A program made the position numbers and the translations under genes. From the NCBI RefSeq assembly GCF_008932245.1, contig NZ_CP034909.1, positions 558,001-622,000 of the forward strand: DNA of 64,000 nucleotides. Reading direction: 5' to 3'. The DNA is from Sinorhizobium alkalisoli. Lineage in GTDB: Bacteria; Pseudomonadota; Alphaproteobacteria; Rhizobiales; Rhizobiaceae. Positions 10,121-19,970 of this stretch are shown piece after piece (the first letter of the stretch is position 1; each line of letters starts with the position of its first letter). The notes beneath the pieces were generated by a model. That model saw only the letters and a list, made by a program, of their open reading frames with translations. It was not told where the DNA came from and ran no database searches.

Positions 10121-11617
10121 TTACTCGTCGATGGCGTCGATCGCCTCGATTGCCTTGGCGGCGTTGACGCGGCGGATGTCGACGTCCTCGCGGCGGCTGG
10201 CGAAGATCTCCGTCGCCATCAACTGATCGGCGAGATCGGCCGGGAGCGACATGATGACGCGGTGCTCCTCGGCATGGATGCCGCCGATCGTCGCGCGCCT
10301 TGCGTTGATCATGCCGCCGGCCACCGTGTTGTTGGTGTCCGGGTCGATCAGGATGAAGGCACCGGTCGTGCGGTTCTGCTCGTAGGTGTCGAAGATCGCC
10401 TGCTCATCGAAGGTCAGATGCACCTTGCCGATGGCGTTCATCGGCAGCTCGTCGGCGTGGTTCCACTTGCCGGACTTGAGCTCGAGCTGGCTGATGGGCT
10501 GCACCTGCACGCGCTGACGGCGGCTGCCGGACTTCAGCCAATAGCGCTTGCCCGGCTGGATGCCCTCCGGCTGCAGCGCGACGATGTGGGCGTCGAAGGC
10601 AAGCCCGGTCATCGGCTGGCTATCGATCGCCGCGATCATGTCGCCGCGCGAGACGTCCACCTGCCGGTCGAGCACGAGCGTGATCGCGTCGCCGGCGACG
10701 GCTGCGTTACGCACAAGATCGAAGGTAACGATCTTCGTCACGTTCGCGACCATGCCGGACGGCAGAATTACGACGGAATCGCCGGGCTTCACCGATCCGC
10801 CGGCAACCGTGCCCTGATAGCCACGGAAGCTTTCGCCCGGGCGGGACACGCGCTGCACCGGCAGGCGGAAACCGACTGTCTGGGCCGAACGGGTCGTCGC
10901 CAGTTCCAGCACCTCGATCAGCGTCGGGCCCTCGTACCAGGGCATTGAGGCGCGGCCGTCATAGACGACGTTCTCGCCCTTCAGCGCCGAAACCGGGATC
11001 GCCGTCACCTGGCGCACGCCGAGCGACAGCGCCAGTTCCCTGAACTCATGCGAGATCTGCTCGAAACGGGAACGGTCGTAGTTCGTCAGGTCGATCTTGT
11101 TGACGGCGAGCACGAACTGACGGATGCCCATCAGCGTTGCGATCGTCGCGTGCCGGCGGGTTTGCTCGAGCAGGCCGACGCGGGCATCGACGAGCAGCAC
11201 GGCGAGATCGGCGGTCGAGGCGCCGGTCGCCATATTGCGGGTATATTGCTCGTGGCCGGGCGTATCGGCGACGATGAAGGAGCGCTTGTCGGTCGAGAAA
11301 TAGCGATAGGCGACGTCGATGGTGATGCCCTGTTCGCGTTCAGCCTGCAGCCCATCGAGCAGCAGCGCGAAGTCGGGCAGGCCGAGGTCGTTCTGTTTGC
11401 CGCTGGAATCGCGCTGCAGGCTTGCCGCCTGGTCTTCCTTCACCGCCTTGGTATCCCAAAGCAGGCGGCCGATCAGCGTCGACTTGCCGTCGTCGACGCT
11501 ACCGCAGGTAATGAGGCGCAACGGCCGGGAATCACGAGTGGCTCGCGCCGGTTCCTGTGAGGGGAGGGCAACGGCGATTTCGTCCAGGGCTGCGTTTGCT
11601 ACTGCCGGTGCAGTCAT
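10121..11617 (-). CDS. cysN: Sulfate adenylyltransferase subunit 1 (GTPase)
   Basis: CysN is the GTPase subunit that couples GTP hydrolysis to formation of adenosine 5'-phosphosulfate (APS) from ATP and sulfate by CysD. The 498-residue product has the GTP-binding motifs GSVDDGKS (residues 39-46), DTPGHEQY (118-125) and NKID (173-176), then EF-Tu-like beta-barrel domains. It lacks a C-terminal APS kinase (CysC) domain, unlike NodQ proteins, so it serves cysteine synthesis rather than PAPS supply. Its ATG overlaps the cysD stop as ATGA, so the two subunits are translationally coupled. Confidence 0.96.
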   Translation of the reverse strand: MTAPAVANAALDEIAVALPSQEPARATRDSRPLRLITCGSVDDGKSTLIGRLLWDTKAVKEDQAASLQRDSSGKQNDLGLPDFALLLDGLQAEREQGITIDVAYRYFSTDKRSFIVADTPGHEQYTRNMATGASTADLAVLLVDARVGLLEQTRRHATIATLMGIRQFVLAVNKIDLTNYDRSRFEQISHEFRELALSLGVRQVTAIPVSALKGENVVYDGRASMPWYEGPTLIEVLELATTRSAQTVGFRLPVQRVSRPGESFRGYQGTVAGGSVKPGDSVVILPSGMVANVTKIVTFDLVRNAAVAGDAITLVLDRQVDVSRGDMIAAIDSQPMTGLAFDAHIVALQPEGIQPGKRYWLKSGSRRQRVQVQPISQLELKSGKWNHADELPMNAIGKVHLTFDEQAIFDTYEQNRTTGAFILIDPDTNNTVAGGMINARRATIGGIHAEEHRVIMSLPADLADQLMATEIFASRREDVDIRRVNAAKAIEAIDAIDE

Positions 11618-12570
11618 CAGAAATATCCTTCGCGTTTCTTCTTTTCCATCGAGCCGGCCTGGTCGCGGTCGATCGCACGTCCCTGGCGTTCGGAGACGGT
11701 CGCGGTTTCAAGTTCGGAAATGATGTCGTCGAGCGTCGTGGCGCTGGAGCGGATCGCGCCCGTGAGCGGGAAGCAGCCGAGCGTGCGGAAGCGGATGACC
11801 TCTTCGCGCTTGGTCTCGCCCGGAAGCAGCTCGAGGCGCGGATCCTCGGCGAGGATCATCATGCCGTCGCGCTCGACGATCGGCCGCTTCTCGGCGAAAT
11901 AGAGCGGCACGATCGGGATTTCTTCCGCCTGGATGTAGCGCCAGATGTCGACCTCGGTCCAGTTGGAGAGCGGGAATGCGCGCACGCTTTCGCCCCGGCG
12001 GATCATGCCGTTATAGAGATTCCAGAGTTCCGGGCGCTGATTGCGCGGATCCCAGCGGTGGTCCGGCGTGCGGAAGGAATAGATGCGCTCCTTGGCGCGG
12101 CTTGCTTCCTCGTCGCGGCGCGCGCCACCGAAAGCGGCGTCATACTGGCCGGCGTCGAGCGCCTGGCGCAGGGCTTCGGTTTTCATGATGTCGGTATAAA
12201 GCGCCGAACCATGCGTAAACGGTGTGACGTTCTCGACGGCACCGCGCGGATTGGTGTGGACGACGAGGTCGAGGTCGTACTTCTCCACTATCTCGTCGCG
12301 GAAAGCGATCATCTCGCGGAACTTCCAGCCCGTATCGACATGGAGCAGCGGGAAGGGCACGCGGCCGGGATAGAAGGCCTTGCGCGCCAGGTGCAGCAGA
12401 ACGGAGGAATCCTTGCCGATCGAATAGAGCATCACCGGACGCTCGAATTCGGCGGCGACCTCACGGAAGATGTGAATCGCTTCGTTTTCCAGTGCCTTCA
12501 GATGCGGGTCGAGCGGCGGCCTGGTGCTCTGCGGGTTGTGCAATTCCGTTTCCGGATGGGTGTGGGGCAT
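11617..12570 (-). CDS. cysD: Sulfate adenylyltransferase subunit 2
   Basis: CysD is the catalytic subunit that adenylylates sulfate. The 317-residue protein has the PP-loop-like [10 protein letters not shown] motif at residues 50-59, [13 protein letters not shown] and the [15 protein letters not shown] signature, ending KKKREGYF as in other CysD proteins. A longer frame runs upstream, but the ATG at 12570 has GGAG at proper distance and the conserved sequence begins MPHTHPETE. It follows cysH by about 50 bases and overlaps cysN by four, forming a cysH-cysD-cysN operon. Confidence 0.96.
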   Translation of the reverse strand: MPHTHPETELHNPQSTRPPLDPHLKALENEAIHIFREVAAEFERPVMLYSIGKDSSVLLHLARKAFYPGRVPFPLLHVDTGWKFREMIAFRDEIVEKYDLDLVVHTNPRGAVENVTPFTHGSALYTDIMKTEALRQALDAGQYDAAFGGARRDEEASRAKERIYSFRTPDHRWDPRNQRPELWNLYNGMIRRGESVRAFPLSNWTEVDIWRYIQAEEIPIVPLYFAEKRPIVERDGMMILAEDPRLELLPGETKREEVIRFRTLGCFPLTGAIRSSATTLDDIISELETATVSERQGRAIDRDQAGSMEKKKREGYF

Positions 12571-12619
12571 TTCGAACTCCGGGGAGGATACGTGTCTCGT
12601 TGGTGCGGGCGCCCGGCCT

Positions 12620-13375
12620 TCAGGCGGCGCTGCTTGCGTTCGGGATGCTGGACGAAGCGGCTTCCGCAACGTGGAGGCCGCATTCGCGCTTCTCGTCGTT
12701 TTCCCACCACCAGCGCCCGGCCCGCTCGGGCTCGCCTGGCTTGATGGCGCGGGTGCAGGGCTCGCAGCCGATCGACGGATAGCCGCGGCTGTGCAGCGGA
12801 TTGACCGGAATGGCCTCGGCCGCGACATGGGCGTGGATCGCGTCGATGTCCCAGTCGGCAAGTGGGTTGACCTTGATCAGCCCCCGCTCGAGGTCAGCTT
12901 CGGCGAAGGGCGTGGTGGCGCGGTTGCCCGATTGGCCGCGGCGGAGTCCCGTGATCCAGTAGTTTGCCCCTTCAAGCGCGCGCGCAAGCGGCCTCAGCTT
13001 GCGCACGCCGCAACAGGCATGCCGGGCCTCGACGCTGTCGTAGAAGCCGTTCATGCCGTATTGCGCCACATAGGCATCGATATCGGCCTTTTCCGGGTGG
13101 AAGCGCCTGATTGCGATGCCGTAGGTTTCCTCGGTCTCGCCGATCAGTGCGGCCGTTTCGTTGAAGAGACGGCCGGTCTCGAGAGTGACGACATCGATGT
13201 TGAGGCGGTTGGTGCCGATGGCCGCGGTGATAACCTGGTCCTCGATTCCGAGCGAGGTCGTGAAAACGGCACGGCCGTCGAGACCGGCGACAAGCGCCAG
13301 CCGTCCGGCAAGATCCAGGGCTCCCAGCTCTTCGTTCAGCGCTTGCGCCTTGGTTTCGAGGGATTGCGTGGTCAT
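12620..13375 (-). CDS. cysH: Adenylyl-sulfate (APS) reductase, 4Fe-4S type
   Basis: The product reduces APS to sulfite and AMP using thioredoxin. The 251-residue protein has the CC pair at 121-122 (ACCGVRK) and CEPC at 204-207. These four cysteines bind a 4Fe-4S cluster and mark the APS-using rather than PAPS-using subgroup, consistent with a CysN lacking APS kinase. The nucleophilic cysteine sits in KRECGLH near residue 232. The start at 13375 is preferred over an ATG six codons upstream, which has no ribosome site. It is the first gene of the operon; promoter elements should lie in 13376-13526. Confidence 0.95.
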   Translation of the reverse strand: MTTQSLETKAQALNEELGALDLAGRLALVAGLDGRAVFTTSLGIEDQVITAAIGTNRLNIDVVTLETGRLFNETAALIGETEETYGIAIRRFHPEKADIDAYVAQYGMNGFYDSVEARHACCGVRKLRPLARALEGANYWITGLRRGQSGNRATTPFAEADLERGLIKVNPLADWDIDAIHAHVAAEAIPVNPLHSRGYPSIGCEPCTRAIKPGEPERAGRWWWENDEKRECGLHVAEAASSSIPNASSAA

Positions 13376-13526
13376 GGCTCGATCCTGTTCCATTGAGCAC
13401 GGAATATCGCAGCCGTTCGTGACAAAGGACAGAAATAGCGGTTTCTAATGCCGCGCTATCGGAGCAAATATCTCTCTCTTCGCCGAAAGCCTTGAAAAAT
13501 GGCGTCGGGCGAGCGGGCTTGGCGCG

Positions 13527-14831
13527 TCATTGCGCGGCGGCCTGGCTTTTGGCGCCGCTTCGGCGCAGCAGGATACTCTGCGCGACGAAGGTCCGCGAAA
13601 GGCCGTGATAGAGCGGCTCCGGCGAAATCAGCCGCGATGTGACATAGCCGAGCATCGAGGCGGCCATCAGCGGGATGACGCCCTGGTGGTGGCCGGTCAT
13701 TTCCATGACGATGACGAAGGCCGTCATCGGTGCCTGGACGATACCGGCGAAGTAGCCGGCCATACCGAGCACGGCACCGAGCGCGATGCTGGCACCGGGG
13801 AGCGAACTCAAGCTGCTGCCGAGGCCGGCGCCGATGGCAAGGGACGGTGCGAAAATGCCGCCGAGAATGCCGGAGCTCATCGCCGCGAAGCCTGCAAGCA
13901 GTTTGCCGATGAAGAAGAAGGGCAGGGGCTCGCCGCCGACGGCGGCATGGGCCTGCTCGGAGCCCGTCCCGAAGGTGGCGCCGCCCGAAACGACGCCGAT
14001 TACGGCCGTTGCCAGGCCGCAGCCGCCGGCGAGCATCAGCATGCGTTTCAGCGGCTCCGGCTGGGCCCAGCGGCGGATGCGCCGCGTCAGCCGGAGGCTT
14101 GCAACGCTGAATCCCGCACCCAGCATGCCGCCGCCGACGCCACAGACGGCGATGAGCAGAAAGTCGCGGGCGCCGCTTGCCGTCCACCGAGGCGGTGCCG
14201 AAATAGGTGTAGTTTCCCGAAAGGCCGAGCGCTGCGAGCCCCGACAGGATGACGGCCGTCAGCGCAAGTCCGTTGGCGCGTGGCGAAGACAATGCCGGCA
14301 AGCGGCGTGTTGAAGGCGGCCGCGATGCCGGCGGCGGAGCCGGCTAGGATCAGGCCGCGCGCCTGCGCCATGCCGCCCCAGCGGGCGGCCTCGAGCATGA
14401 TCGAGGCGCCGACCTGGACCGTCGGCCCTTCGCGCCCGATCGAGGCCCCACCGAAAAGACCGAGCACCGTCAGCAGGATTTTTCCGAAGGCAAGCCGCAG
14501 CGACAGGAGCCTCGCACGGTCCTGCGGACCATGGAGTTCGCGCGCGGCGATCGCCTGCGAAATGCCGCTGCCTTGCGCATTCGGAAAGAAGCGGATGGCG
14601 AGCCAGGCCGAGAGCACGAAGGCGGCCGGCGTCATCAGAAGCGGCAGCAGGAAGCCCCATCGACCGCTCTCCGTCAGTTCGTGAAACGGGTGCTGCGCCC
14701 AATCGGCGAAATTGGCGAAGACGACGCTGATGATCCCGACCGCGATGGCCCCTGCCCAGAAGACGAGTCTCGGCCGCCAAACGTCGTAGGAGCCCCATAG
14801 GACCTTGGCATTTCACGAAGTTGGAAGGCAT
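13527..14831 (-). pseudogene. ClC-family chloride channel, broken by three lesions
   Basis: ClC proteins are membrane chloride channels or chloride/proton antiporters. The pieces GSGISQ, GREGPTVQVGAS, NTPLAGIVFA and SGILGGIFAPSLAIGAGLG, in order on the minus strand, cover a complete ClC core, but they lie in different frames. Starting at ATG 14831 (MPSNFV), one extra A near 14813 shifts into the main frame. Near 14284 the segment after GIVFA jumps directly to RANGLAL, losing the expected EEL-type stretch of roughly ten residues with a frame change. Near 14177 one extra A shifts again. The last 200 residues are intact. The single-base changes could be sequencing errors, but the roughly 30-base deletion could not easily be. 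Confidence 0.82.
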
Positions 14832-15037
14832 GTCGTCTTCTTAGCGGCGATCTTCGCCGAGCACAAATCCGAGATGCCGCATTCTGGCGAGGCGATTGGG
14901 GGGAGAGGTGGCGCAACGTCCACACCCTTTTCGCGCCGCCGGAGGGCGCCTCGCGTTCAACAATCGGTGAACCTGCTGTTCTTCTCTCGGCCGCGCTCCA
15001 AGTTCAGGAAATCAATCTGGACAGGGAAGGAAAGACA

Positions 15038-15415
15038 ATGTTGTCGACACGCATTCCCATAGCCGGCTTGCTCGGCCTGCTCCTCGTCTCGGGAGCCTAT
15101 GCGCATCACGGCTGGTCCTGGGCGGAGGCCGATCAGGTCGAGCTTTCCGGCGTGATCCGCGAAATCTCCATGGCGCCGCCCCATCCGACGCTGCGGGTGG
15201 AGACGGAAAATGACGGCGTCTGGCGCGTGGAACTCGGCAATCCGCGGCTCACTCAACGTTCGGGTTTCGTCGAAGGCGTCGCGAAGGTCGGCGATCCGAT
15301 CGTGGTGCTCGGCAATCGCTCTCTCGACCCGAACGAGAAGCGGATGAAAGCGGTGCGGATCACCGTCGCCGGAAAGGTCTATGACATCTATCCGGACCGG
15401 ATCCAGACGAACTGA
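15038..15415 (+). CDS. Exported small protein (DUF6152-like)
   Basis: The 125-residue product has a signal peptide MLSTRIPIAGLLGLLLVSGAYA with cleavage before HHGWSWAEADQ. The mature domain is a small beta-rich fold (VELSGVIREISMAPPHPTLRVE) typical of the DUF6152 group, often found beside membrane proteins of unknown function. The role is unknown; an oligonucleotide-binding-like fold is an inference. AAGGAAAG lies upstream of the ATG. Its TGA overlaps the ATG of the next gene by one base, so the two are coupled and the exported protein probably works with that membrane protein. Confidence 0.78.
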   Translation: MLSTRIPIAGLLGLLLVSGAYAHHGWSWAEADQVELSGVIREISMAPPHPTLRVETENDGVWRVELGNPRLTQRSGFVEGVAKVGDPIVVLGNRSLDPNEKRMKAVRITVAGKVYDIYPDRIQTN

Positions 15416-15900
15416 TGGAAGCGGTGGCGACACTGGAGTGGATCGCAGGGCTGCCGGTCGCCGTCGCGCTCCGGCGCTCCGCAACTTTCTACATCTTCGT
15501 GAACGCCGCCCATATCCTGTCGATCGGGATCATCATCGGCGCGATCCTGCCGCTGGACCTAAGGCTCTTGGGTATAATCCGGGCAGTTCCGGTCGCAGTG
15601 ATCGGACCGTTCCTGTCGCGCGCCGCAGCCGTCGGCGTCGCGCTGGCGATCGCCACCGGCTTCTGCCTCTTCAGCGTCAATCCGCTTGAATATGCCGGCA
15701 ATCCAGCGTTTCTGACCAAGATGTCGCTGCTCGCTCTCGGCGTCGCCAATGCGACTCTATTGCACCTCGCGCCGCAATGGCGCGCCGCCGTAAATGGCGG
15801 ACCGCTTTCCTGGCGGGTCCGCCTTTCAGGCTTGCTTTCGTTAGCGATCTGGACCGGGGCGGTTGTTGCCGGCCGCTGGATCGGGTTCCTCTTGGAGTAG
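15415..15900 (+). CDS. Small integral membrane protein (DUF6644/DUF2214-like)
   Basis: The 161-residue product has four predicted membrane segments: FYIFVNAAHILSIGIIIGAILPL, AVGVALAIATGFCLF, LTKMSLLALGVANATLLHL and LLSLAIWTGAVVAGRWIGFLL. Histidines in the first and third segments (AAHILS, LLHLAP) could bind haem, as in related small cytochrome-like membrane proteins, but that is inference. It is coupled by TGATG to the exported protein upstream. It ends three bases from the end of betA on the other strand, with no clear terminator between. Confidence 0.72.
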   Translation: MEAVATLEWIAGLPVAVALRRSATFYIFVNAAHILSIGIIIGAILPLDLRLLGIIRAVPVAVIGPFLSRAAAVGVALAIATGFCLFSVNPLEYAGNPAFLTKMSLLALGVANATLLHLAPQWRAAVNGGPLSWRVRLSGLLSLAIWTGAVVAGRWIGFLLE

Positions 15901-15902
15901 AA

Positions 15903-17552
15903 TCACCGGTCGCTGACCGCCCAGCGCGGATTGATCCAGGGCTCCTGGTTGGAGCGGGCAAGCGGCTGCTTGCCAAGGATATGGTCGGCAGCTTTCTCGC
16001 CGGTCATGATCGAAGGGCCGTTGAGATTGCCATAGGTGATATGCGGGAAGATCGAGGAGTCGGCGACACGCAGGCCGTCGACGCCGATCACCCGCGTCTC
16101 CGGATCGACGACAGCCATCGGATCGTCCTTAGAGCCCATCTTGCAGGTGCCGCAGGGGTGATAAGCGCTTTCCAGGTGCTCGCGCAGAAAGGCGTCGATC
16201 GCCTCATCCGTCTGCACGTTTTCGCCTGGCTGGATTTCTGGCCCGCGATAGAGGTCGAAGGCCTTCTGGCCGAAGATTTCGCGCGTCAGCCGTACGCAGT
16301 GGCGGAATTTCTCCCAGTCCTCGGGATGGCTCATATAATTGAAGCGGATCACCGGATCGGCCTTCGGCTCTGAGGAGCGGAGAGTCACGGCGCCGCGCGA
16401 TTTCGACAGGTTATAGCCGACATGCACCTGGAAGCCGTGCGAGTTCGCCGCTGCCTTGCCGTCATAGCTGATCGCCACCGGCAGGAAGTGGTACTGGATA
16501 TCGGGCTGCTTGACACCGGGCGCAGAGCGCAGGAAGGCGCAGGCTTCGAACTGGTTGGAAATGCCGAGGCCGGACTTGAAGAACATCCATTGCGCACCGG
16601 CAACACCCTGCCAGAACCAGGGCAGCCAGGAATAAAGCGACACCGGCTTGGTGCTGATCTGCTGGAAATAGAACTCCATATGGTCCTGGAGGTTCTGGCC
16701 GACGCCCGGACGGTCGAGCTTCACCTCGATGCCCATCTCCTTCAGATGATCGGCCGGGCCGATGCCGGAGAGCATCAAGAGCTTCGGCGAGTTGAAGGAC
16801 GAGGCGGAGACGATCACTTCGCGATTGGCCTTGACTACTTCTATACGGCCGCCGCGCTCGATCTCGACGCCGGCGGCCCGGCCGTTCTCGATTAAGACCT
16901 TGCGGGCGAAGCAGCGAACGAGTTCGACGTTCGGGCGCTTCAGCGCCGGCTTCAGATAGGCGGACGCCGCCGACCAGCGCCGGCCTTTCCACGTCGTCTG
17001 TTCCATTAGCCCGAAACCTTCCTGCTTCGAGCCGTTGTAATCCTTCGTCAGTTCGAACCCGGCCTGCTTTCCGGCTTCGATGAAGGCGTGGAAGAGCGGG
17101 TTCTTGACCGGTCCGCGCTGGACATGCAGCGGCCCGTCGGTGCCACGCCAGCCCTCCTCTCCGCCATGCGAGGTCTCCATCCGCTTGAAATAGGGCAGCA
17201 CGTCCGCATAGGCCCAGCCCTGGGCTCCGAGTTCTTCCCAGCGGTTGAAGTCTTCCGCATGCCCGCGCACATAGACCATGCCGTTGATCGAGGAGGAGCC
17301 GCCGATCACCTTGCCGCGCGGTGCGGTGATGCGGCGGTTGTTCAGCTGCGGCTCCGGCTCAGAAAGATAGCCCCAATTGTAGCGGTTCATGCTCATCGGC
17401 CAGGCAAGTGCTGCCGGCATCTGGATGAACGGACCGAAGTCGGTGCCGCCGAACTCCAGCACGATAACCGAATGCTTGCCGTCTTCCGACAGGCGATAGG
17501 CGAGCGCCGAGCCTGCCGAACCGGAACCGACGATGACGAAATCTGCCTGCAT
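15903..17552 (-). CDS. betA: Choline dehydrogenase
   Basis: BetA oxidises choline to betaine aldehyde, the first step to the osmoprotectant and carbon source glycine betaine. The 549-residue GMC oxidoreductase begins [20 protein letters not shown], with the FAD-binding GSGSAG. GMC signature 1 is visible near residues 80-105 ([15 protein letters not shown]), the second signature as [16 protein letters not shown], and the C-terminal active-site region as [11 protein letters not shown] and [10 protein letters not shown]. The start at 17552 matches the conserved protein start; a longer frame adds 12 unconserved residues. It lies downstream of betB, separated by a RIME-like repeat. Confidence 0.96.
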   Translation of the reverse strand: MQADFVIVGSGSAGSALAYRLSEDGKHSVIVLEFGGTDFGPFIQMPAALAWPMSMNRYNWGYLSEPEPQLNNRRITAPRGKVIGGSSSINGMVYVRGHAEDFNRWEELGAQGWAYADVLPYFKRMETSHGGEEGWRGTDGPLHVQRGPVKNPLFHAFIEAGKQAGFELTKDYNGSKQEGFGLMEQTTWKGRRWSAASAYLKPALKRPNVELVRCFARKVLIENGRAAGVEIERGGRIEVVKANREVIVSASSFNSPKLLMLSGIGPADHLKEMGIEVKLDRPGVGQNLQDHMEFYFQQISTKPVSLYSWLPWFWQGVAGAQWMFFKSGLGISNQFEACAFLRSAPGVKQPDIQYHFLPVAISYDGKAAANSHGFQVHVGYNLSKSRGAVTLRSSEPKADPVIRFNYMSHPEDWEKFRHCVRLTREIFGQKAFDLYRGPEIQPGENVQTDEAIDAFLREHLESAYHPCGTCKMGSKDDPMAVVDPETRVIGVDGLRVADSSIFPHITYGNLNGPSIMTGEKAADHILGKQPLARSNQEPWINPRWAVSDR

Positions 17553-17580
17553 AATGGTGGTCTTCCTGTATCCCTGATGG

Positions 17581-17685
17581 CCCCTCATCCGGCTGCCCTT
17601 CCTCCGCCGTAGCTGCGCTACGGCTGCGGAGGATGACCGGCACCCGCCCGTATCCAGTCACCTCTCCCGCGAGCGGAAGGTGAAT
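17581..17685. repeat. RIME-like palindromic intergenic element
   Basis: Between betB and betA. A hairpin at 17601-17632 pairs CCTCCGCCGTAG with CTACGGCTGCGGAGG. It is flanked by the CCCCTCATCCGGC and CTCTCCCGCGAGCGG boundaries seen in rhizobial intergenic mosaic elements. A second copy of the CCCCTCATCCGGC boundary occurs at about 39331. The hairpin may modulate betA expression relative to betB. Confidence 0.7.
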
Positions 17686-17689
17686 CACA

Positions 17690-19153
17690 TCAATACGGCG
17701 CCTCGACCGGTCCCATGCCGACATAGACGGTCTTGAGCTCGGTATAGTGGTTGAGCGCCGCGACCGAATTCTCTCGCCCGAAGCCGGATTGTTTCGATCC
17801 GCCGAAGGGGATCTCGACCGGGCAGAGATTATAGGTGTTGATCCAGAGCGTGCCGGCCTCAAGCCGGTCGACGACGCGGTGGGCGCGCGTGAGGTCGGCG
17901 GTGAAGACGCCGGCCGAGAGGCCGAATTCGGTCGCGTTCGCCCGGGCGACGACCTCCGCCTCTTCGTCGAAATCGAGGACGCACATGACCGGGCCGAAGA
18001 TCTCTTCGCGTGCGATCGTCATCTCATCCGAGACGTCGGCAAAGACTGTCGGCTGGATGTAGGTGCCTTCGCCGCTCACATGGTTCGGAATGCCACCGCC
18101 GGTCAGGAGCCGCGCGCCTTCCGCCTTTCCCTTTTCTATATAGGAGAAGACCTTGTCGCGCTGCGCCCTGGAGACCATCGGCCCGAGCTGCGTCGCCTCG
18201 TCCATCGGGTCGCCGATGACGATCGTCTCGGTGCGTTCCTTCAGCCGCGACAGGAAGGAGTCCTTGATCCTCCTCTGCACGAAGACGCGGGTTCCGTTTG
18301 AGCAGACCTGGCCGGTCGAGTAGAAGTTGCCGAGCATGGCGCCGCCGATGGCGCTTTCGAGGTCGGCATCGTCGAAGACGATCAGCGGCGATTTGCCGCC
18401 GAGTTCCATGGTGACGTGCTTGAGTTCGGCCGCGGCGGCGCCCGCCACTCGTTTGCCAGTCGGCACCGAACCGGTGAGCGAGACCTTGGCGATACCCGGG
18501 TGATTGACAAGCAGGGGCCCGGTCGAGCGGTCGCCCTGGATGACGTTGAAGAGCCCCTTGGGCAGGCCCGCTTCGATCAGGATCTCGGCGATCTTCAGGG
18601 CGCCAAGCGGTGTGTTCTCCGACGGTTTGAACACCATGGCATTGCCAGCGACAAGAGCCGGCGCGGCCTTCCAACAGGCGATCTGCTGCGGGTAGTTCCA
18701 GGCGCCGATGCCGACGCAGACGCCGAGCGGCACCCGCTTGGTATAGGCGAAGTCGCCGCCGAGGGGGATATAGTCGCCGTTGAGCGCGGCGGGCGCGACG
18801 CCGCCGAAGAATTCCAGGCTGTCCGCGCCGGACGTGGGGTCGGCGACGATCGTCTCCTGTATCGGCTTGCCGGTGTCGAGCGTCTCGAGTTCGGAAAGCT
18901 CGCGGTTGCGCTCGCGCATGATCTCGGCGGCTCGCTTCAGGACGCGGCCACGCGCCGTGGGGCTCATCGCCGCCCATCCGGGCTGTGCCCGCTTCGCGGC
19001 TGCGATTGCCTTCTCGACGATCGCCGGCGTCGCGGCATGCAGCCGCGCAATTACCTCGCCGGTCGCCGGATAGATGCTCTCGATCATCGTGCCGGCCGCG
19101 TCCTCGACATATTCGCCATCGATGAAGTGCGACGCTTTGGGTTGTGCTCTCAT
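17690..19153 (-). CDS. betB: Betaine aldehyde dehydrogenase
   Basis: BetB oxidises betaine aldehyde to glycine betaine with NAD(P). The 487-residue aldehyde dehydrogenase shows the [19 protein letters not shown] cofactor region, the general-base glutamate in TMELGGKSP, and the catalytic cysteine in [13 protein letters not shown]. The C-terminal [17 protein letters not shown] is typical of BADH enzymes. The ATG at 19153 is taken as the start. betI lies only 80 bases upstream, so there is no room for a choline sulfatase gene here. The three genes probably form a betI-betB-betA operon. Confidence 0.96.
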   Translation of the reverse strand: MRAQPKASHFIDGEYVEDAAGTMIESIYPATGEVIARLHAATPAIVEKAIAAAKRAQPGWAAMSPTARGRVLKRAAEIMRERNRELSELETLDTGKPIQETIVADPTSGADSLEFFGGVAPAALNGDYIPLGGDFAYTKRVPLGVCVGIGAWNYPQQIACWKAAPALVAGNAMVFKPSENTPLGALKIAEILIEAGLPKGLFNVIQGDRSTGPLLVNHPGIAKVSLTGSVPTGKRVAGAAAAELKHVTMELGGKSPLIVFDDADLESAIGGAMLGNFYSTGQVCSNGTRVFVQRRIKDSFLSRLKERTETIVIGDPMDEATQLGPMVSRAQRDKVFSYIEKGKAEGARLLTGGGIPNHVSGEGTYIQPTVFADVSDEMTIAREEIFGPVMCVLDFDEEAEVVARANATEFGLSAGVFTADLTRAHRVVDRLEAGTLWINTYNLCPVEIPFGGSKQSGFGRENSVAALNHYTELKTVYVGMGPVEAPY

Positions 19154-19233
19154 TTTATTCTCCCCGCGGACAGCGTTTGGATTCGGTTTTGCGTTCAGCT
19201 TCTCTGTTGTTCAGGACCGAGGCAAACGGCCCC

Positions 19234-19821
19234 TTATCCTCCATTCGGCCGCAAATGCGCGCTCACGTAATCCTCCGTCAGCGCGATCGAGGCCTCTATG
19301 CTGATCGGCGCCGATTTCAGGCTTTGCCGGATGTAAAGCCCGTCGATCATGGCTGCCGCCCCTTCGGCAATGCGCTCCGCGTCGGCTGCGGGGCAAAGCG
19401 CCCTCAAACTTGCAAGGAGATTGGAGCGCAGCCGTCGCGCATAGACGACGAGCAGCCGGCGAACGTCTTCGGAGCGCTGCGCCTCGGAATAGAAGGCGAG
19501 CCAGGCGGCCACCGTCTCCGGCGCGAATTGATCGGCCCGGAAGCTGACGCGGATGAGGGCGCTCACCTTTTCTCGCGGTGTATGCGCCGCCTTGAGTGCC
19601 GCGACGGCGTCCCGGCGTAATTGACCGAGCAGGCTGCGGATCGTCGCGATCAGCAATTGCTCCTTGCTGCCGAAATAGTGATGCGCGAGCGCCGGCGAGA
19701 CGCCCGCCGTCCGGGCGATCTCGGACATGGTCACGGCCAGTGTGCCTTGACCGCCGATCACACGCAGCGCCGCATCGACCAGCGCCTTGCGGCGCACCGG
19801 CTCCATCCCGACCTTGGGCAT
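19234..19821 (-). CDS. betI: Choline-responsive TetR-family repressor
   Basis: BetI represses the bet operon and is released by choline. The 195-residue protein starts MPKVGMEPVRRKALVDAAL. It has a TetR helix-turn-helix around residues 28-55 (TMSEIARTAGVSPALAHHYF) and the helical ligand-binding domain after it. It is the first gene of the operon. A perfect 26-base palindrome lies 31-56 bases upstream of its start and is the obvious autoregulatory operator. Confidence 0.94.
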   Translation of the reverse strand: MPKVGMEPVRRKALVDAALRVIGGQGTLAVTMSEIARTAGVSPALAHHYFGSKEQLLIATIRSLLGQLRRDAVAALKAAHTPREKVSALIRVSFRADQFAPETVAAWLAFYSEAQRSEDVRRLLVVYARRLRSNLLASLRALCPAADAERIAEGAAAMIDGLYIRQSLKSAPISIEASIALTEDYVSAHLRPNGG

Positions 19822-19851
19822 CCTAAGACTCCTTTGACGATTATCAGTCTA

Positions 19852-19877
19852 TTGTTGATTGACGCGTCAATCAACAA
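19852..19877. promoter_or_regulatory. Probable BetI operator (26-bp perfect palindrome)
   Basis: The sequence reads TTGTTGATTGACG followed by its exact reverse complement, a perfect dyad with 13-base arms. It lies between betI and the divergent HdeD-like gene, 31 bases from the betI ATG. Size, symmetry and place fit a BetI/TetR operator. It may also influence the divergent gene about 95 bases away. Confidence 0.85.
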
Positions 19878-19970
19878 AAATCGTCATGCCCTTTCCGCTT
19901 TCTTTTTGTCCGGAAATCCGGCTCAATCATGGGATAGCGCACGCACCATTGCCGGACTGGAGGTTGAAGT

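Noticed and set aside
19853..19876. TTGATTGACGCGTCAATCAA considered as an FNR/FixK box
   Set aside because: The half-sites are too far apart (ten bases between TTGAT and ATCAA instead of four); position fits BetI.
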